Assembly: GCA_033032865.1 (NCBI GenBank) | Contig: JAWHQI010000258.1 | Coordinates: 1,922,001 to 1,986,000, forward strand | Direction: 5' to 3' | Length of the DNA stretch: 64,000 bases | DNA from: Dactylorhiza incarnata | Taxonomy: Eukaryota > Streptophyta > Magnoliopsida > Asparagales > Orchidaceae | Part shown: positions 43,584 to 58,400 of the stretch, in pieces | How the letters are laid out: every line of letters starts with the position of its first letter | Position numbering within the stretch: position 1 is the first letter of the stretch | Notes under the pieces: generated by a model | Seen by the model: only the letters and a program-made list of their open reading frames with translations | What the model was told of the DNA's origin: nothing | Database searches by the model: none | Translations under genes and position numbers: made by a program

Positions 43584-46500
43584 ATGGAGTTCGTTTACAT
43601 TTTAATAAGCACCATCCTCATCCTCTCCTTCCTCTCCTATCTCCTTAAGATCAGGACCAAGCCGCCGGCGAAGAAGCTCCGGCTACCGCCGGGCTCCATG
43701 GGTTGGCCTTTCGTCGGAGAAACCTTCCAGCACTATTCCGAAGACCCCAACGTCTTCTTCCCCTCCAGACAGAAACGGTATATATATTATTTATATACAT
43801 ATATATTATATATATATAAACGCTCTTCATCGATCCGCGTGTAATGAAGATCAAATTAATTTGCAGGTACGGCGAGATCTTCAAGACGCATTTGCTGGGG
43901 TGCACGTGCGTAATGCTGGCGAGCCCGGAGGCGGCGAGGTTCGTACTTGTGAGCCAGGCCCACCTGTTCAAGCCGACGTACCCGCCCAGCAAGGAGAAGG
44001 TGATCGGCTCCTCGGCGATTTTCTTTCACGAGGGTGACTACCACGCCGCCGTCAGGAAGCTGGTGCAATCCTCCATCTCCCCGGAGAACATCCGCCGCCT
44101 CGTGCCACACATCGGCAAGGTAGCCGCCGCCATGCTCCGGTCATGGGACGGCCAAGTCCTCAGCACCTTCCACGCCATGAAGAAGGTCGGTTGCAAAATA
44201 TTTGTCTAATGATTTTGAAGGAGACGCCGGCCTAGGTATGCATACCTGATTGGCACCACGGTGGCGGCGGCGGTCGTGAACGCAGTGGTTATGAACCTTT
44301 GTTCGTGACCGCCGCACGAGCTCACACCTAAAGAACTCCATTCATTTTTATGTTCAAATTTTTTTATTTTTTTTTATAATCATTGTCATGTCAAACATAC
44401 ATGATATAATTAATTGTAGATATTTTTCCAAATGGACCCTTAATTACAATATATATTTACTGTATTCCGTTCAATTTTAATAATTGATGTAGATATTTTT
44501 AGATTAAAAATAACAACTTAATTAAACACATTAAAACTTTGCTTGGTGCCACTTTTTTGCACCTGAGTTTAGACAAAAACGCAACCGTTTGGCAACCGCC
44601 TGCGCCCCAAAGAAAAGAAAACTAGTTTTGAACTTAAAAGTAAATGAAGTTCCTTAGGTGATCGAGGACGAGCGTTCACAAATATATAGCGGTTCATAAC
44701 CACCGAGTTCCGGACCGCCACCGCCGTGCCAAACAGAGCAGTTTGCATGCGTGATTAATGTTTTTTTCCGGTGAGCAGAACACTACGTACGCTGCAATTA
44801 AGGTATATAGCTAATTTGTTGGTGAAACGGTTATAATTTGCAGCTGTCTTTCGACATGGGCATCCTCATAATCTTCGGCCGGCATTTGAGCGAGCGGCGG
44901 AAGAATGAGCTGACAAAGAACTACTTCACCGTCGACAAGGGCTACAATTCCTTCGCCACCGTCATTCCCGGAACTCCCTACAGCAATGCCATGAAGGTAC
45001 TATATTTATATATTTGCACCGCGCTATTATTAATCATACGCCACCTTCATCCTGTAGCTCTTGTTGGACGGTCCAGCATGAACCAAAAAAGGCACGCTAA
45101 GATTAGTCCCACACATACGGTCCACTCATGCTTATAATATGCCCCACCTCTCCTATCTTTGACCCTGGTTTGGGAATGAAAAATGAGTGCGGTGGTTTAA
45201 TATGATATCAAAGCGAGGTTCACGCTGAGGGGCGTGTTGGACGGTCCAGCATGAACCAAAAAAGGCATGTCAAGATTAGTCTCACACAGACGATCCGCTC
45301 GTTCTTATAATAGGCCCCACCTCTCATATCTTTGACCCGAATTTATGAGTGCGGTGGTTTAACAGCTAATTTGTGCATGTTGCAGGCGAGGAAGAGGCTT
45401 GGGGAGATATTTAGAGAGATCATGGAGGAGAGAAGAGGAGGTCAGGTGGCGACTGAGAAAGATCTTCTATCGGCTTTTTTGGAGTGGAGGGACGACAGCG
45501 GCGGCCGGCTCTCCGACGATCAGATATCGGACAACATCTTCGGCGTGCTTTATGCGGCGCAGGACACCACCGCCAGTGTTATTACTTGGATGGTCAAGTA
45601 CCTCTATGACGATCCCGAGCTTCTTCACAGCGTGAAGGTATATAATTATTAACCCCCTTGATTATGAGCCGTCCGATGCCTGAAATTTTATAATTGTTCG
45701 AAAATTGTTTGATTTTTACTCTGAATTTGAATCAAAATATGAATAGTTTGATCGATTTTTTGGCGGATTTTTTCGAAAATAATATTGAATCAAAATGTAA
45801 TATTATAAAATTACCCGGTGTATTTTTTGTCCAAACTCATCGGAGCAAAAACGCCACTCCAAATGGAGCCTAAATCTAGTTAGGTTTAACTAATTAGTGA
45901 TTAATCATAATATGGAATTAATATTAATAAAGACGATACTCTATAGATATAGAAGATATTAACAAAACATTTTGTGGGGATGTTACCAAACAATCTCAGG
46001 CCGGCCTATAACCAACCATACTTAATTATCACATCAGAAATCATGATTATTATTAACAGCCGCGCCATTGCCAACCACGGTGGTAGGTCGGAAACCTATC
46101 GAGGTTATATGCTATTAGTTATAACTAGCTCGATGATTAAGTGCCTTCAATGTCGAGCGGATGCGTCACGAGATGGCGAAATATTTCTGTCTAATACCCG
46201 GTTATATATAATCGGGTATCATCCACGCCATTGATTTACATGAGGATACAATTTCTCCTTTGTCTGAGGATATTTTTCTTTTATCGGAGAGAATATTTCT
46301 ATTTTACACATACATGACGTCATATGTGTGGATACCGACCGTCCGACTCCCGGACAGAAATATTTTCACACAAAAAATTCTAAATACAACAGTACATAAA
46401 ATTAATTTTGGGGATACACATAGCTGAAATTGGTCTGTGTATAACCAAATTTGACGTAAAAAAAATTGAGAAAGTCACGTCCTTCTAACCCCCACTGAAT

Positions 46501-49388
46501 CCGCCCCTGACCACGAGGAGAGCTAGGTACAGATAAAATTGAATTTGAAAGTATAACATAATTTGGGCTCCGGAATTAGGGCTTTAGATTCAAAACTTCA
46601 ACATGATGACGTCAGCAAAGTCAACGCATCTCGAATCCTCTTAAAGCGAATGTACTCTTGCAAGTTGCAACAGTAAAGAAGTTAGCTATACCTATACTGA
46701 ATAATTAACTCACAAGAATTAATCATGTGAGTGATGACGGTCAACCCGGGATATTTTATTTATAATTGTTAATATAATTTTAATATATCCGATATTAGCC
46801 CTCCATATGCATTAACAAATTTTAGATCCCTCTAGAACTCTCTACATCACTCTTCTTAATTGTATAATTATTTAATATTATAAATTGAGTAAGGTTAATG
46901 GCACACCCGTTTTGAACGTGTGTACATCACAAACAAATATATATTAAAACTCGTTTACATGAGTATTTTATTTATCCTAAAAGAATTCTAGGTGCAAATT
47001 GAATAACCCAGCTTTAACCGTCATAGCGGCGGACGGTGTCTAGGTGTGATGTTGAGGTTGTCGAACTCGTCGTGTGTGTAGACGGGCCACCGATACTAGC
47101 ACTCTTCTTGCACCGCTCTTCCACGACAAATTAACAGATCGTGTTAATGACCAGTCCTTCTCTGTTGGTATCTTGGTTGCACATATCCCGAGAATCCACG
47201 TTGCTCGGCTGTTATATATGATTGGCGTGCACTTCAAATAACTGTGAAAACAATAATGTTCGCAATGTTGATAGTCAATTTCCCCGAGAAATGGTTGATG
47301 GAGAGATCTAAGAAGACTAGATTTTGAAGTCGATCTATCTCGCCAAGAATTTCTCCTGAGAGCTGGTTTTAACCCAACCTCAATTTCTCCGCAGGCTGGG
47401 TCCGTAGAAATCGATCAAATAATTCATTATTTTTAATATTTTATATTAGTCTGCAGATAACTAATTAACCAGTATTCAAATTCTCTGAATCTGTATATAT
47501 AGGCAAAATTGTAAAATTAGTCTCTGAACTATATGATCTTTTTTAAAGCTGTCCTTGAACTTGTGAATGGTGAAGTAAGTCTCTAAACTATAGAAACCAA
47601 TTCACATCAGTCATAATAGTTGTTTCCATTAGTCATTAAAGAAGAAGTAAAACCCGGATGTTTCCATTTTGTAGCTGAACTTAATAGTTGTTTCGGTTGA
47701 AATAAGCTGAACTTAAAGCAAATTAAAATTAATAGTTGTTTCGGTGGAAATAAGTCCATGATGTTATGATGAAGACAAATAATGTGTTTTATTTTGTATT
47801 AGGCTTATATTATTATTGCGAAAAATAAATTAATTAATATTACTATTATTAAAGTCTATTGTGACATTTATCTAATATAATAAAATTTAATTATGGATCT
47901 TTATCACGACATAATATATAATTAATGACAAATTATTATAATAATTATGATACATAATTACTATCTGAATATGTCGGCTAACAATATTGCAGTGATCATA
48001 GATTTACTTAATGCTTCATTCGAGCTAAGAGAAGGGAAATAAATCCGTGAAAATGTTGATGTATTTAGGATCAAACTTATGGTGGTAAACCATGGATTTT
48101 ATATTCAATCGGCGACTTAGGGAGGAGGAGATGGATTGGCGGTGCTCCAATGAAGGAGGGGAAAACAAGCGGAAGCCGAGCTAGAATGAAGGAGATGGAG
48201 AGTCTTACCATTTCAAAGCGTGAATCAGAGGTGGAGGAAAATGGAACGCCGGTGAGTCGAGCAAGGGTTTTGTGGAGGAGAAAGTCGCGCCGATCGAAAA
48301 GCCCTATAATTTGAGCGCCTCTGTCGCCCTGCGATAAAAAAAGATTGGTTCATATTATTAAGGCCTATTATAAAAAAGATAACGGAACGTAAATGTAAGT
48401 CACGGAAATATCACGTTTATTATTTTTATTTTTATTTACTTGAAGGGCTAACGGAAATAGCTATTTGGACTGATATTATTTGATTTCAATAATTTAGGGA
48501 CTTATTTCAACCATTCAAAAAGCTAGTTAAGGATTGATTTCAAAAATGTCTCATAATTCATGAACCTATTTTGCATTTTTGTCGTCTGTGTGTGTGTGGG
48601 CAATCCCACTTTGGCTATTTGCAGGTTATGCGATTTGAAAATGATTATATGCATGTCAATTTTTGAACGAGTTCACAAATTTGTATGAGTTTTTAATTTG
48701 ATCTATATATATCCTTTAAGTACATAAAATCAAAACTGTGAATATAACATGAACCTATAATTAATTCATAAATGATCACGCATACCAAAAGGTTGATCGA
48801 AATATTATATAATTGCATGGTTTGGTGCGTACAAGGTAAGCAAAAAAGTAGTGTTGGCGTTTCTGATTGGTTGCAGGAGGAGCAGATGGCGATCTATGAG
48901 TCGAACGGATATGGAAGACAGCCGTTGACGTGGGCCCACACGAGGAGCATGCCTCTCACTCATAGAGTACGTGCATGACGTCATTATTGCTTTGCTTTAC
49001 CCCAATAATATACACGCACGTGCTGTAATCGTTGGTGATCATGATGTGTGTTCTTCATATGTTCGTCGGAAAGTAATGACGTGTCGTTTCCTTGTTGGCT
49101 GCGTAGGTTATATCTGAGACCTTGAGAATGGCGAGCATCATCGCCTACACGTACAGGGAGGCTGTGGCTGACGTGGAGTATAAAGGTCAGTTCATTATTT
49201 ACCATTTTACCTGCCCTGCGAGTCTGCGGGGAAAGCCTTTGAATTTTGATGTATTTGATTATTATTTAAAAAATAAAATAAATAATGTTTTCAAAATCAT
49301 AAATAACTTATGCATATATAAATAACTTATGCATATATATGCTACATTCTTCTGGTTTATACTTTTCTAATTTACTTTATTTATATAG

Positions 49389-49424
<36 letters not shown>

Positions 49425-52400
49425 ATTAAGGCTCTGTTTGGCGATCGTGAACGCAGTGATAAAATCGCCATTCGGGAACGGGCACATAGAAAACTTCATT
49501 CACTTTTATGTTTAAGTGGGTGAAGTTTTTTAGATGGGAGTTCAAGAATGACAATTCTTTCGTTAGGAAATTTTCTCCCTCCCTCGTGAGGGTTTCCTCT
49601 CTCGCTTTTGAGAGCTCTGTCCGCCTCTTTGGCGGTGACCGCCGGTGCTTCTCTGGAATCGCTCCTTTTCATCCATACTCCTCTTGTTCTGCCCCATCTT
49701 GGTGATTGCTCGGTCCATGGATAATCTTGCGGGGAGTCGTGGCCGCCCCGGCTAGGGCTAGATCTCTTGGCCATCTGTTCTCTGGCGGCGGGCGGCGGTG
49801 GTGTTTCTGGTGATGGCGGGAGTGCTCGGTGGTGTTGCGTGACTTCCGCCTGGATCTGGAACATTTGGTGACTGGCTTCTCTTTTTTATCTCTTCCCCTA
49901 TTCCTTTCCAAGTGTTGGTGTGCTGTCCGTTTCTCTTCTTCTCCCTATTTCTTTCTTGTTTTTTCTTTTCCCCTGCTTTTCTTGGTCTGTTTTCTTGAGT
50001 CTTTTAGGTGTTTTCCTGCTTTTGTTCTGCTGTTTTTTGGCTTGGCATTTCATCGAGCAGTTGGTGGGCAGTACACCGGCTGAATTTCTTGATTTTTTTT
50101 CTTGTGTTTATCTTCAGTTTCAGGTGCCGACTCGGAAGTTTGGTTGGCAGAGGGCTGCTCTTTTCATCCCAGTACCACCCTATTCTGTGCCTACTCTATA
50201 AATATGGATGATTTGGGTGCCGCATGGGGTAAATCTCTGTCCTTGCTTCCGGTGGAGGAGGAGGAGGTTGTTGTTCCTGTCCAAAATTTGATTTCCGGCG
50301 CTACGGTCGCGCTTGTGTTGGCGGGTAGAGTGCTCTCTAAGAGACCCGTGAACTTTGAGGCTCTGAGGAGGACTCTTTCCTCCTCTTTTCACACTATCCG
50401 TCCGGTCAACTTCAAGCAACTGGGGGCGGATCGTTTTGTTTGCCTCTTCTCACACGCACTGGATGTGAAGCGGGTCTTGGAGGGCTGCCCTTGGCATTTT
50501 GATAAGAATCTTGTCATTCTTGAGGAGGTTTCCCCCCGAGATAATCCTACCCTCTTACCCCTTATCTGGTGTCGATTCAAGGTTCATATTGGAGGCTTAC
50601 CACTTCAGCTCATGACAAAGGCGGTGGCCACTATGATCGGTAATAAAATCGGAAAATTTCTTGCGGTTGAGGCAGATGACGCTGGGATTGTGTGGGGCAC
50701 TTCGCTGCGGATTTCGGTCCTGTTTAATGTGGAGGCACCACTTATTCGGGTGGTGAAGCTCCGACTCGCTAATGGAGATCCTTGCTTGGCAACAGTTAAA
50801 TATGAACGACTCCCAAATTTCTGCTACTATTGCGGTCTACTTGGACATACTAGCCGTGTTTGTCCTTCCCAGCTTGAGGAGGGTTTTTGTGATCCTGGGG
50901 ACAACCCTCCTTTCGGTCCATGGTTGCGTGCACCTACGGCATCATCTGGCTGTGGCCATCCTTCTGATCTCGCTGAGCCACATTTCATCTCTACCCCTTC
51001 CCGTCCATCTTCCCAACCGCACCCACCGGCTGGCACCACCTACCCTGACCCTACCCCTATGCCGGCCGGTCACCCCACCTCCCAGACCACTGTTCCCTTA
51101 GTTGGGACCCTCTCCCCTACCTCTTCTTCTTCCCATACCTCTGAGTCTATTGCCACAGCCTCCCACTTTCACCACCCAAATCCTCCCTTCCTTCTGTTAC
51201 CACCACAATCAGGTACTCTAGCTCCATATTCCCCTCCACCCTTCCTCCCACCTACACCTACTGGCCCATACTTCTCTTTTCCTTTGGTTTCTCACATGCA
51301 AACTGACGAGTCATATTCAATTTCTCGGGACTTATGCGATTATGTTGCTCCTCCTGGCTTTGAGGGCGACTTGCCCCCCTCGGCCCTTTCACCTATGCTA
51401 GGTCGGCCATCAATGGCTTTTACTTTTACCCTGCCAGATGCCTCTCTGGGTCGCCCCCGCGGACTTTCTGCTCGTCGCGGTCGCCCCCCTCGTTCTCGTG
51501 GAGCTTCTGGCCGGGGTTCTCCTCTGCGTCGGAAGCGTCCCGCCCCCTTCATTTTGGATGGTGATTTTGCTCACTCGGACAAGAAAGGTAAAACTATGGA
51601 TACTTCTGTGGACCATTTTCTATCGGCGGGGCTTGCGGTGCAGCCCTGCCGCTCGCCATGAAACTATTATGTTGGAACTGTCAGGGATTGGGGGGTACCT
51701 ACACAGTTCGTCATTTGGGGGAGCTCCTCAAAATTCATTGCCCCTCTCTTGTCTTCATTTCGGAGACAAGACTTTCTTGTTCCAGGGTGGATTTGTTGAA
51801 GCGGAGATGGAGTATGGATGATGTTTCTGTGGCGGCTCGAGGTAGCAGTGGGGGTCTTTTGTTGTTTTGGGACAGGCAGTTGGATGTGAGATTATTATCT
51901 TTCTCTATGCATCATATTGACGTCACAATTACTACAGTTGATTCTCAGTTACCACGGCGATTTACTGGTTTTTATGGTCACCCGATGGTTTGCCAGCGTA
52001 GGATTACCTGGTCTCTTTTGCGTTCTTTGGCTTCGGCGTCTCCATTACCTTGGGTGTGTGGCGGGGATTTCAATGAGATTCTCACTCGTTCTGAATCGGA
52101 CAGTTGCAATCCGCGGCCGGAATGGCAACTTGCGGTATTCCGATCTACCTCGCTTCATTGTGGCTTATCTGATTTGGGTTTTATGGGTAGCAAATTTACT
52201 TGGACTAATAGGAGAGCTGCTCCTCATACGGTGTGTGCCCGGCTTGATCAATTCTGTGCTACGACGTCTTGGCGGACTCTTCATTCTACGACTTCTGTGA
52301 CGCACTTGAAGACAATATATTCGGATCACCAGCCCGTGCTCCTTGATTTGCAGGCAGGGTCCGGATCTCCCTGGGGGGGACGCCCGCTCCGTTTTGAGGC

Positions 52401-55400
52401 ATGGTGGCATCGGTATCCGGAATCGGAGGGGCTGATTTCTTCGGCATGGGATGCAATCTCGGGGGTGGAGCCACATTTGGATTGGACACGGGCTGTTCGT
52501 GGCTGCCTCTCCTCGCTCTATGGTTGGAGTCGTGGTCGTTTTGGCCGGATTACGGAACGAATTCGGTTTTTGGAGCTGGCAATTTCCGATTGTCGGAGGG
52601 CTACAATCACTATTGATTCACAGCATCGGGAGGCTTTGCTTCGGGCTGAGCTTGTTGGTCTGATCCAGTCTGAGGATACTAAGTGGAAGCAGCGGGGTAA
52701 GGCGGCCTGGCTTGCGAAGGGTGATCGTAATACCGCATACTTTCACGCGCGTGCTTCGGCCCGGCGGAGGAAGAATCATATTGCTTGGCTTTATAATGGG
52801 GATGGCGTTCGGGTGGAGTCACGTGCGGGGATCCAAGGTTTGATTTCATTGTACTTTGAGGAGCTTTTTCGTTCCACTGGCCCCTCTAGTGCGGATTTTG
52901 CGGAGGTAATTCTTGGTGGGAATAGGGTGGTGACGGTTGAAATGAACGCAGCACTATGCCAACCTTTCTCTCCAACTGAGGTACATTTCGCTCTCTCCTC
53001 TATGTCCCCTCTTAAGTCCCCGGGTCCCGATGGCCTTCCACCTGTTTTTTTCCAAAAGTTTTGGGCCACGGTTGGTCCTAAAGTTACTACTTTAATCCTA
53101 AATTTTTTGAACAATGGTGTGTCCCCTCCTGGATTCCATGATACGAACATTGTTTTGATTCCTAAATGCGCTATGCCCACGTCGTTGCATCTTTTTCGGC
53201 CCATTAGTTTATGTAATGTTGTCTATCGGCTTGCTACTAAATGTATCACTAATCGCCTACGACCCTTCAAGGACTCCATTATTTCCCCTCTCCAATCGGC
53301 CTTTATCCCAGGCCGACTTATTACGGATAATATCCTTCTGGCCTTTGAGCTGAATCACTTCCTTTCTGCTACATCGACCACTTCGGAGGCGTGTTTTGCC
53401 CTTAAACTTGACCTGTCCAAGGCTTATGATCGGGTTGAATGGCCATTTCTGGAATGCGCCCTCTATTGCTTGGGATTTCGGGCTAGTTTTATTGCTCTTC
53501 TTATGCGTTGTGTCACTTCTGCTCGCTATTCTTTCACTCTTAATGGGGGGACGTTTGGGAGTCTCCGCCCTAGCCGGGGGATTCGGCAGGGCGACCCACT
53601 CTCCCCCTATTTATTTTTAATGTGCTCTGAGTTATTTAGTAGATTGATTGACCGGGCTGATCGGATGGGGGCCTTGCGGGGGGTGGCTGTGTGCCCACTT
53701 GCTCCGCGGATCTCTCATTTGTTGTTTGCCGACGACACGTTGGTTTTTGCTTATGCGGATAGGGGGGCTGCTTTGGCTTTATCAAGGATTTTGGACTCTT
53801 TCTCTCGGGCGTCGGGCCTTATGATTAATTTGCAGAAATCAAAGGTGGTTTTTAGTCGTACCACTCCTGCGGCGGACGCGCAGGAAATTTCGACCATCTT
53901 GGGCGTGGCCCGGTGTTCCCGCCATGAGACTTACTTGGGGATGCCGGCTATGATTGGGCGGTCTACTTATGGTTGTTTTAAATATCTCTTGGACAGGGTT
54001 TGGCAGCGTTTACAGGGGTGGAAGGTTCGTCTCCTCTCCCAGGCTGGTCGCGCGATTCTTATTAAGGCAGTTTTGACTGCCATACCGACTTTTGTCATGA
54101 GCTGCTTTCGACTTCCACGCCGACTATTGCGTGAGATGGAGTCCCTTATCTCCTCCTTCTGGTGGGATGGGAGTGGGCGCCGGGGAGCCCGGTGGAAATC
54201 TTGGAGGTCCTTGTGTGAATCAAATCGGTGGGCGGTTTGGGTTTCCGCCACTTGGATGCTTTCAACTCCGCTCTTCTGGCGAAGCAGGCTTGGCGCCTCA
54301 TCACGAGACCCGACTCCTTGGTTGCTCGGCTCTTTCGGGCACGTTATTACCCACATGGGGATCTCTTTACGGCTGCGTTGGGTGGTTCTCCGTCCTTCTG
54401 TTGGCGTAGTATTTGGGTTGTCAGGCCCCTGCTTGCTGCTGGCTCTCGACTTTCGGTTGGGATGGGGACAACCGTTCACATTTGGCATGATCGTTGGGTT
54501 CCTCGCCCAACTACCTTTCAGATTATGTCTCCTAGGCCGCTCGGTGCTGTTCCCCAACTGGTGTGTGATCTGTTTAGGCCCGGCTGTCGGGAGTGAGATG
54601 TTGCGGCTATCCGGACGCTGTTTTCGGTTGATGATGCGACGACGATTCTTTCCATTCCTTTGGGGCATACCGCAGAGCCGGATGTTTGGGTTTGGCACTA
54701 TTCTCCTAATGGTGTGTTCTCTGTTCGGAGTGCTTATCGATTGGCTCTTCGCTTGCTTCTATCGGGAGGTGCGTCGTCCTCTACCTTGCCGCCATCGTGG
54801 AGCTTTATTTGGCGGACACATGTTTTGCCGAAGGTTCATACTTTTCTTTGGCGGGTGGGGCACGATATTCTACCTACATCTTCCTTTCTTGTTCGTCGCC
54901 ATTGCTTGGCCTCGGGGGGCTGCCCTCTGTGTGGCTATCCCGAAGAGGACTTTCGTCACGCCCTTGGTCGATGCCCTATGGTGGAGTCTATTTGGCCTGC
55001 TTTGATGCTTCCCAACTTTGCTTCTGTTGGTTCGTTGGGGTCGGGCTTGGAGTGGTTGCGGAGCGTGCATGATGCTCTGTCCTCGGATAGGTTTGTTCTT
55101 TTTGCTACCACCTGTTGGGCTCTCTGGTGGCGACGTAACCATATGCTTTGGGAGGGCAATTTGCAACTCTTGTCGGATACGATATCCTTTATTCGCTCGG
55201 TGGTCGCCGTGCCTCCGGAGTTGCCCGAGGCCCCGCCACTGGCTTGCTCTTTTACCTGGTCTCCTCCCCCTCGCGGCTCTGTGAAGATTAACTTTGATGG
55301 TGCGGTTCGGGTTGGGCCTTCTCTGCTGGGCGCGGGAGTGATTGCTCGGGATTCTTCTGGCTCTTGTGTGGCTTGGCGGTCCAGTGTTTGGCCTCTCTTG

Positions 55401-58400
55401 TCGTCAGCTTTGGTGGCCGAGGCTCTTGCGGCACGGTTGGCTCTTGAGCTTGCTGTGGAGTTTGGTTGGCAATCTGTAATGGTGGAGGGGGACTGTGCTA
55501 CGCTTATACGTTCATTATCATCTTCAGAGGCACCTTTTTCTTTGGACCGCCCTATCATCCTCGACGGCTTGCGTCTGGCGGCCATGGTTCCTTCTATTTT
55601 GTTTAAGTTTGTTCGGCGGTCGGCTAATCGGGTTGCTCATGCTATTGCTTCAGAGTCTTTTCTTACTCCCACCTCTTTATCATCCCATGTTTTGGACTTA
55701 ATCCGTTTGGATTCTTTCAATGAATGATATCTTCTTCTTGTTCAAAAAAAAAAGAATGACAATTTTACCACCGCATTCATGATCGTCACCACTGTGCCAA
55801 AGGGAGCATAAAAGAGAAGGTAAAAAATGTAATTAATAAATTAATCATTATCGAATTAGTTTATATTAAATTTTCCTGCAAAATAATGTTGTGCCAGTAA
55901 TTAAAACTATGATATTAATTCTCATACCAAATTATCACCTAAAAATCTAGCTTCTTCAAAGTTGTCAATATGTTATGATCGGTAAAATTAAGGGAAAAGT
56001 TAGCCAAATTAGAAGTAAAAAAACATAAAGTGAAAACCATAAAGCAAAAAGGTGAATTAAGAAAATTAAAATAATAGAAAAAAAACTCTTGTTTAATCAT
56101 TCATTGTATAGTAAACTTCAATATACAAATAAATTATAGAATGATTTGCAACTTTCTTTGGTATTACCACCTCCTAACACAACACACTCCAAATCTTATC
56201 ACTGTTCACACTAACTCTTAAGACTATTTCCATAGTTAAAGAAAATCGCGCAAAGTTAGAATAACACTTAAAGTTATGTTGGACCCCCCCAAGGCAAGAA
56301 AACAAATTTCATTATGAGCATAAGGGTTTATAGAAAAAAAGGTAACAACCAACTATTAATTAATTTGACGGCATCACCCAGCTAAGAAATCACCAACATA
56401 TCCCACAAGGACAGCTACAAATACAAGGTAAATAAGAACACAAGTGATATGCGAAATTGGCAATCACACTGATAAAAATACCATAGGTGGAATCGAACAC
56501 CTTCGCCAACTACGTAATTGAATGACCTACTGCAATCCGCAAAACAATGGATTTAATTATAAGGTTCAATTTGTACGAACCTTCATCGTCGTAAGACGAC
56601 CATCCACTTCAGAATCAATTGTGCGACTACAGGGTTACAACACACATGCACTAGCCTCCTTGCCCAAGTCCTTGGCTCATGAAACCAGTGTGGCTGCCCT
56701 AAACGACCTGCCCTACACTGTCGGCTATACGTCGTCGTTGCAGAACCTTGCATCGTCGCGTCTAATTACGCTTCCTGCTGCGACCAATCGTCGCTCTACG
56801 AAGAGAACGTGGGAGCAAGTGGTGCATCTATGATATCGTGCTTTCAAAGCGGCTGGCCGGGTCGCTCCTCCACCAACACACCACACGAAGATGATGACCG
56901 GTCGATAAGGATATCGTGAGAGAAGATATAGCATGCATCTTATCTAATCCGGATCCGGGTTGGATCTAGATCCGAACCAACCAAAAAAACACAGTCAACA
57001 ATTCTATTTCAATAGTGTTCATACAACTATACAAGTGAATTTTATAAAATGTACACTCCAAATACTTAATTAAAGCCCGTCTATTTATTTGACAAATCTA
57101 TTAGCTAATGTCATCATCACATACTTTATTGTATATATTTTGTTTCTTTTGGTTGAAGATGACATAAAACTAATTGAATAGTCAAATAAATAAATAAATA
57201 AATAAATAGACTTCTACACATGTCGGAGCACCGACTATCGCTCTTAAATGAATTACTAATCTTAAAAAAAACGACCTAATTAAACTACAACTACTTTGTT
57301 TGGCTAATAATTATATATAGCCATGTTTTATCTTCATACCAAATGTGTTCTTCTAACAAAAAACGACTTTTTAGCTAAAATTTATGAGCATATTAATTAA
57401 TCATGACCCGTCTAAACAAATTAAAATGGTATAAACATACCTATTTTAGGCTCCGTTTGGCACGACGGTAGTTGTGATGAACGCGGTGGTTATTTATGAA
57501 CAGTCGTTCTTGAACGCCCAACCTCAGTACCTTAGAAACTTCGTTCACTTTTATGTTCAAAATAATTTTCTTTTCTTGATGGACCGTTGTCATGCCAAAC
57601 ATACATTAATTCTGTGACGGTGGTGTTTTTTGTCCAAAACTCACTGGAGCAGAAATGTCGTGTCAAATAGAGCCTTAATTAATTATAATTACCACAAATT
57701 AAACAATAGTATTTAATTATCATAAACCATGCATAAAACAGGATATCTAATCCCCAAGGGATGGAAGGTGATGCCTTTGTTCAGGAACATTCATCACGAC
57801 CCAGAGTACTTTCCAGACCCAAACAAGTTCGATCCTTCTAGATTCAAGGTCTGATCCCTTTCCAATCATTTATTTCTTGTTTTTAATTCGATGTTGTAAC
57901 ACATATGTATATATACGAATAATTACCAAATTTTCTCTTTTGGAAGCTAAAATAGCATAATTTTAGATTGCACCCCTCTTATTATTGAAATTACAAAAAC
58001 CAAAAGGAGGTATTTTTGTGCATGAATGTTATGAAATGTAAACTTCATGGGAGGTAAATGTTATATTTTGTAACATTGAGTGGAGGTTTTTATAATTTCG
58101 ATAATAAGAGATCGAGGCGCAATCTGTAATTTTGCAAACTTAGAGGGGAGGTCCCGGTAGATGCCCCTATATATATACATAATTTTCTAGGAGAATTTTG
58201 ATGCGTAATTAATTGGTATTTGCACACCACGCCAGGCTTCGCCCAAGCCTCATACGTTCTTGCCCTTTGGAAGTGGAGTTCATTCTTGCCCGGGGAAGGA
58301 GCTCGCCAAGGTCGAGATGCTTGTCTTCATCCACCACTTGCTCACACAATATCGGTGCGTTCTTCTCTCTGCATATATACTACATGCTTTGCAAATATAC

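Larger units (their letters stand above)
49557..55751 (+). mobile_element. L1-type LINE retrotransposon
   Basis: 6.2 kb, flanked by a 13-bp duplication aagaatgacaatt (49544-49556 and 55752-55764) and ending in a short A-run after ttgttc. It has a 5' UTR of about 650 bp, ORF1, and ORF2 with endonuclease, reverse transcriptase, zinc region and plant-type RNase H. It appears full length. ORF2 has one frameshift and one nonsense codon, so it is inactive but recent-looking. It is in the same orientation as the P450 gene. Confidence 0.92.
49430..55811. mobile_element. Tourist-like MITE split by an L1 LINE
   Basis: The left part, 49430-49556, begins GGCTCTGTTTGGCGATCG after TTAA. The right part, 55752-55811, ends ccactgtgccaaagggagc before ataaa. 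The two halves make one MITE of about 185 bp, interrupted by the LINE. It lies in CYP707A intron 6. Confidence 0.82.

Noticed and set aside
53967..54698. 243-codon minus-strand frame in the LINE
   Set aside because: Shadow of ORF2; the plus strand has recognisable polymerase text there.
54956..55585. 209-codon minus-strand frame in the LINE
   Set aside because: Shadow of the zinc/RNase H part of ORF2.
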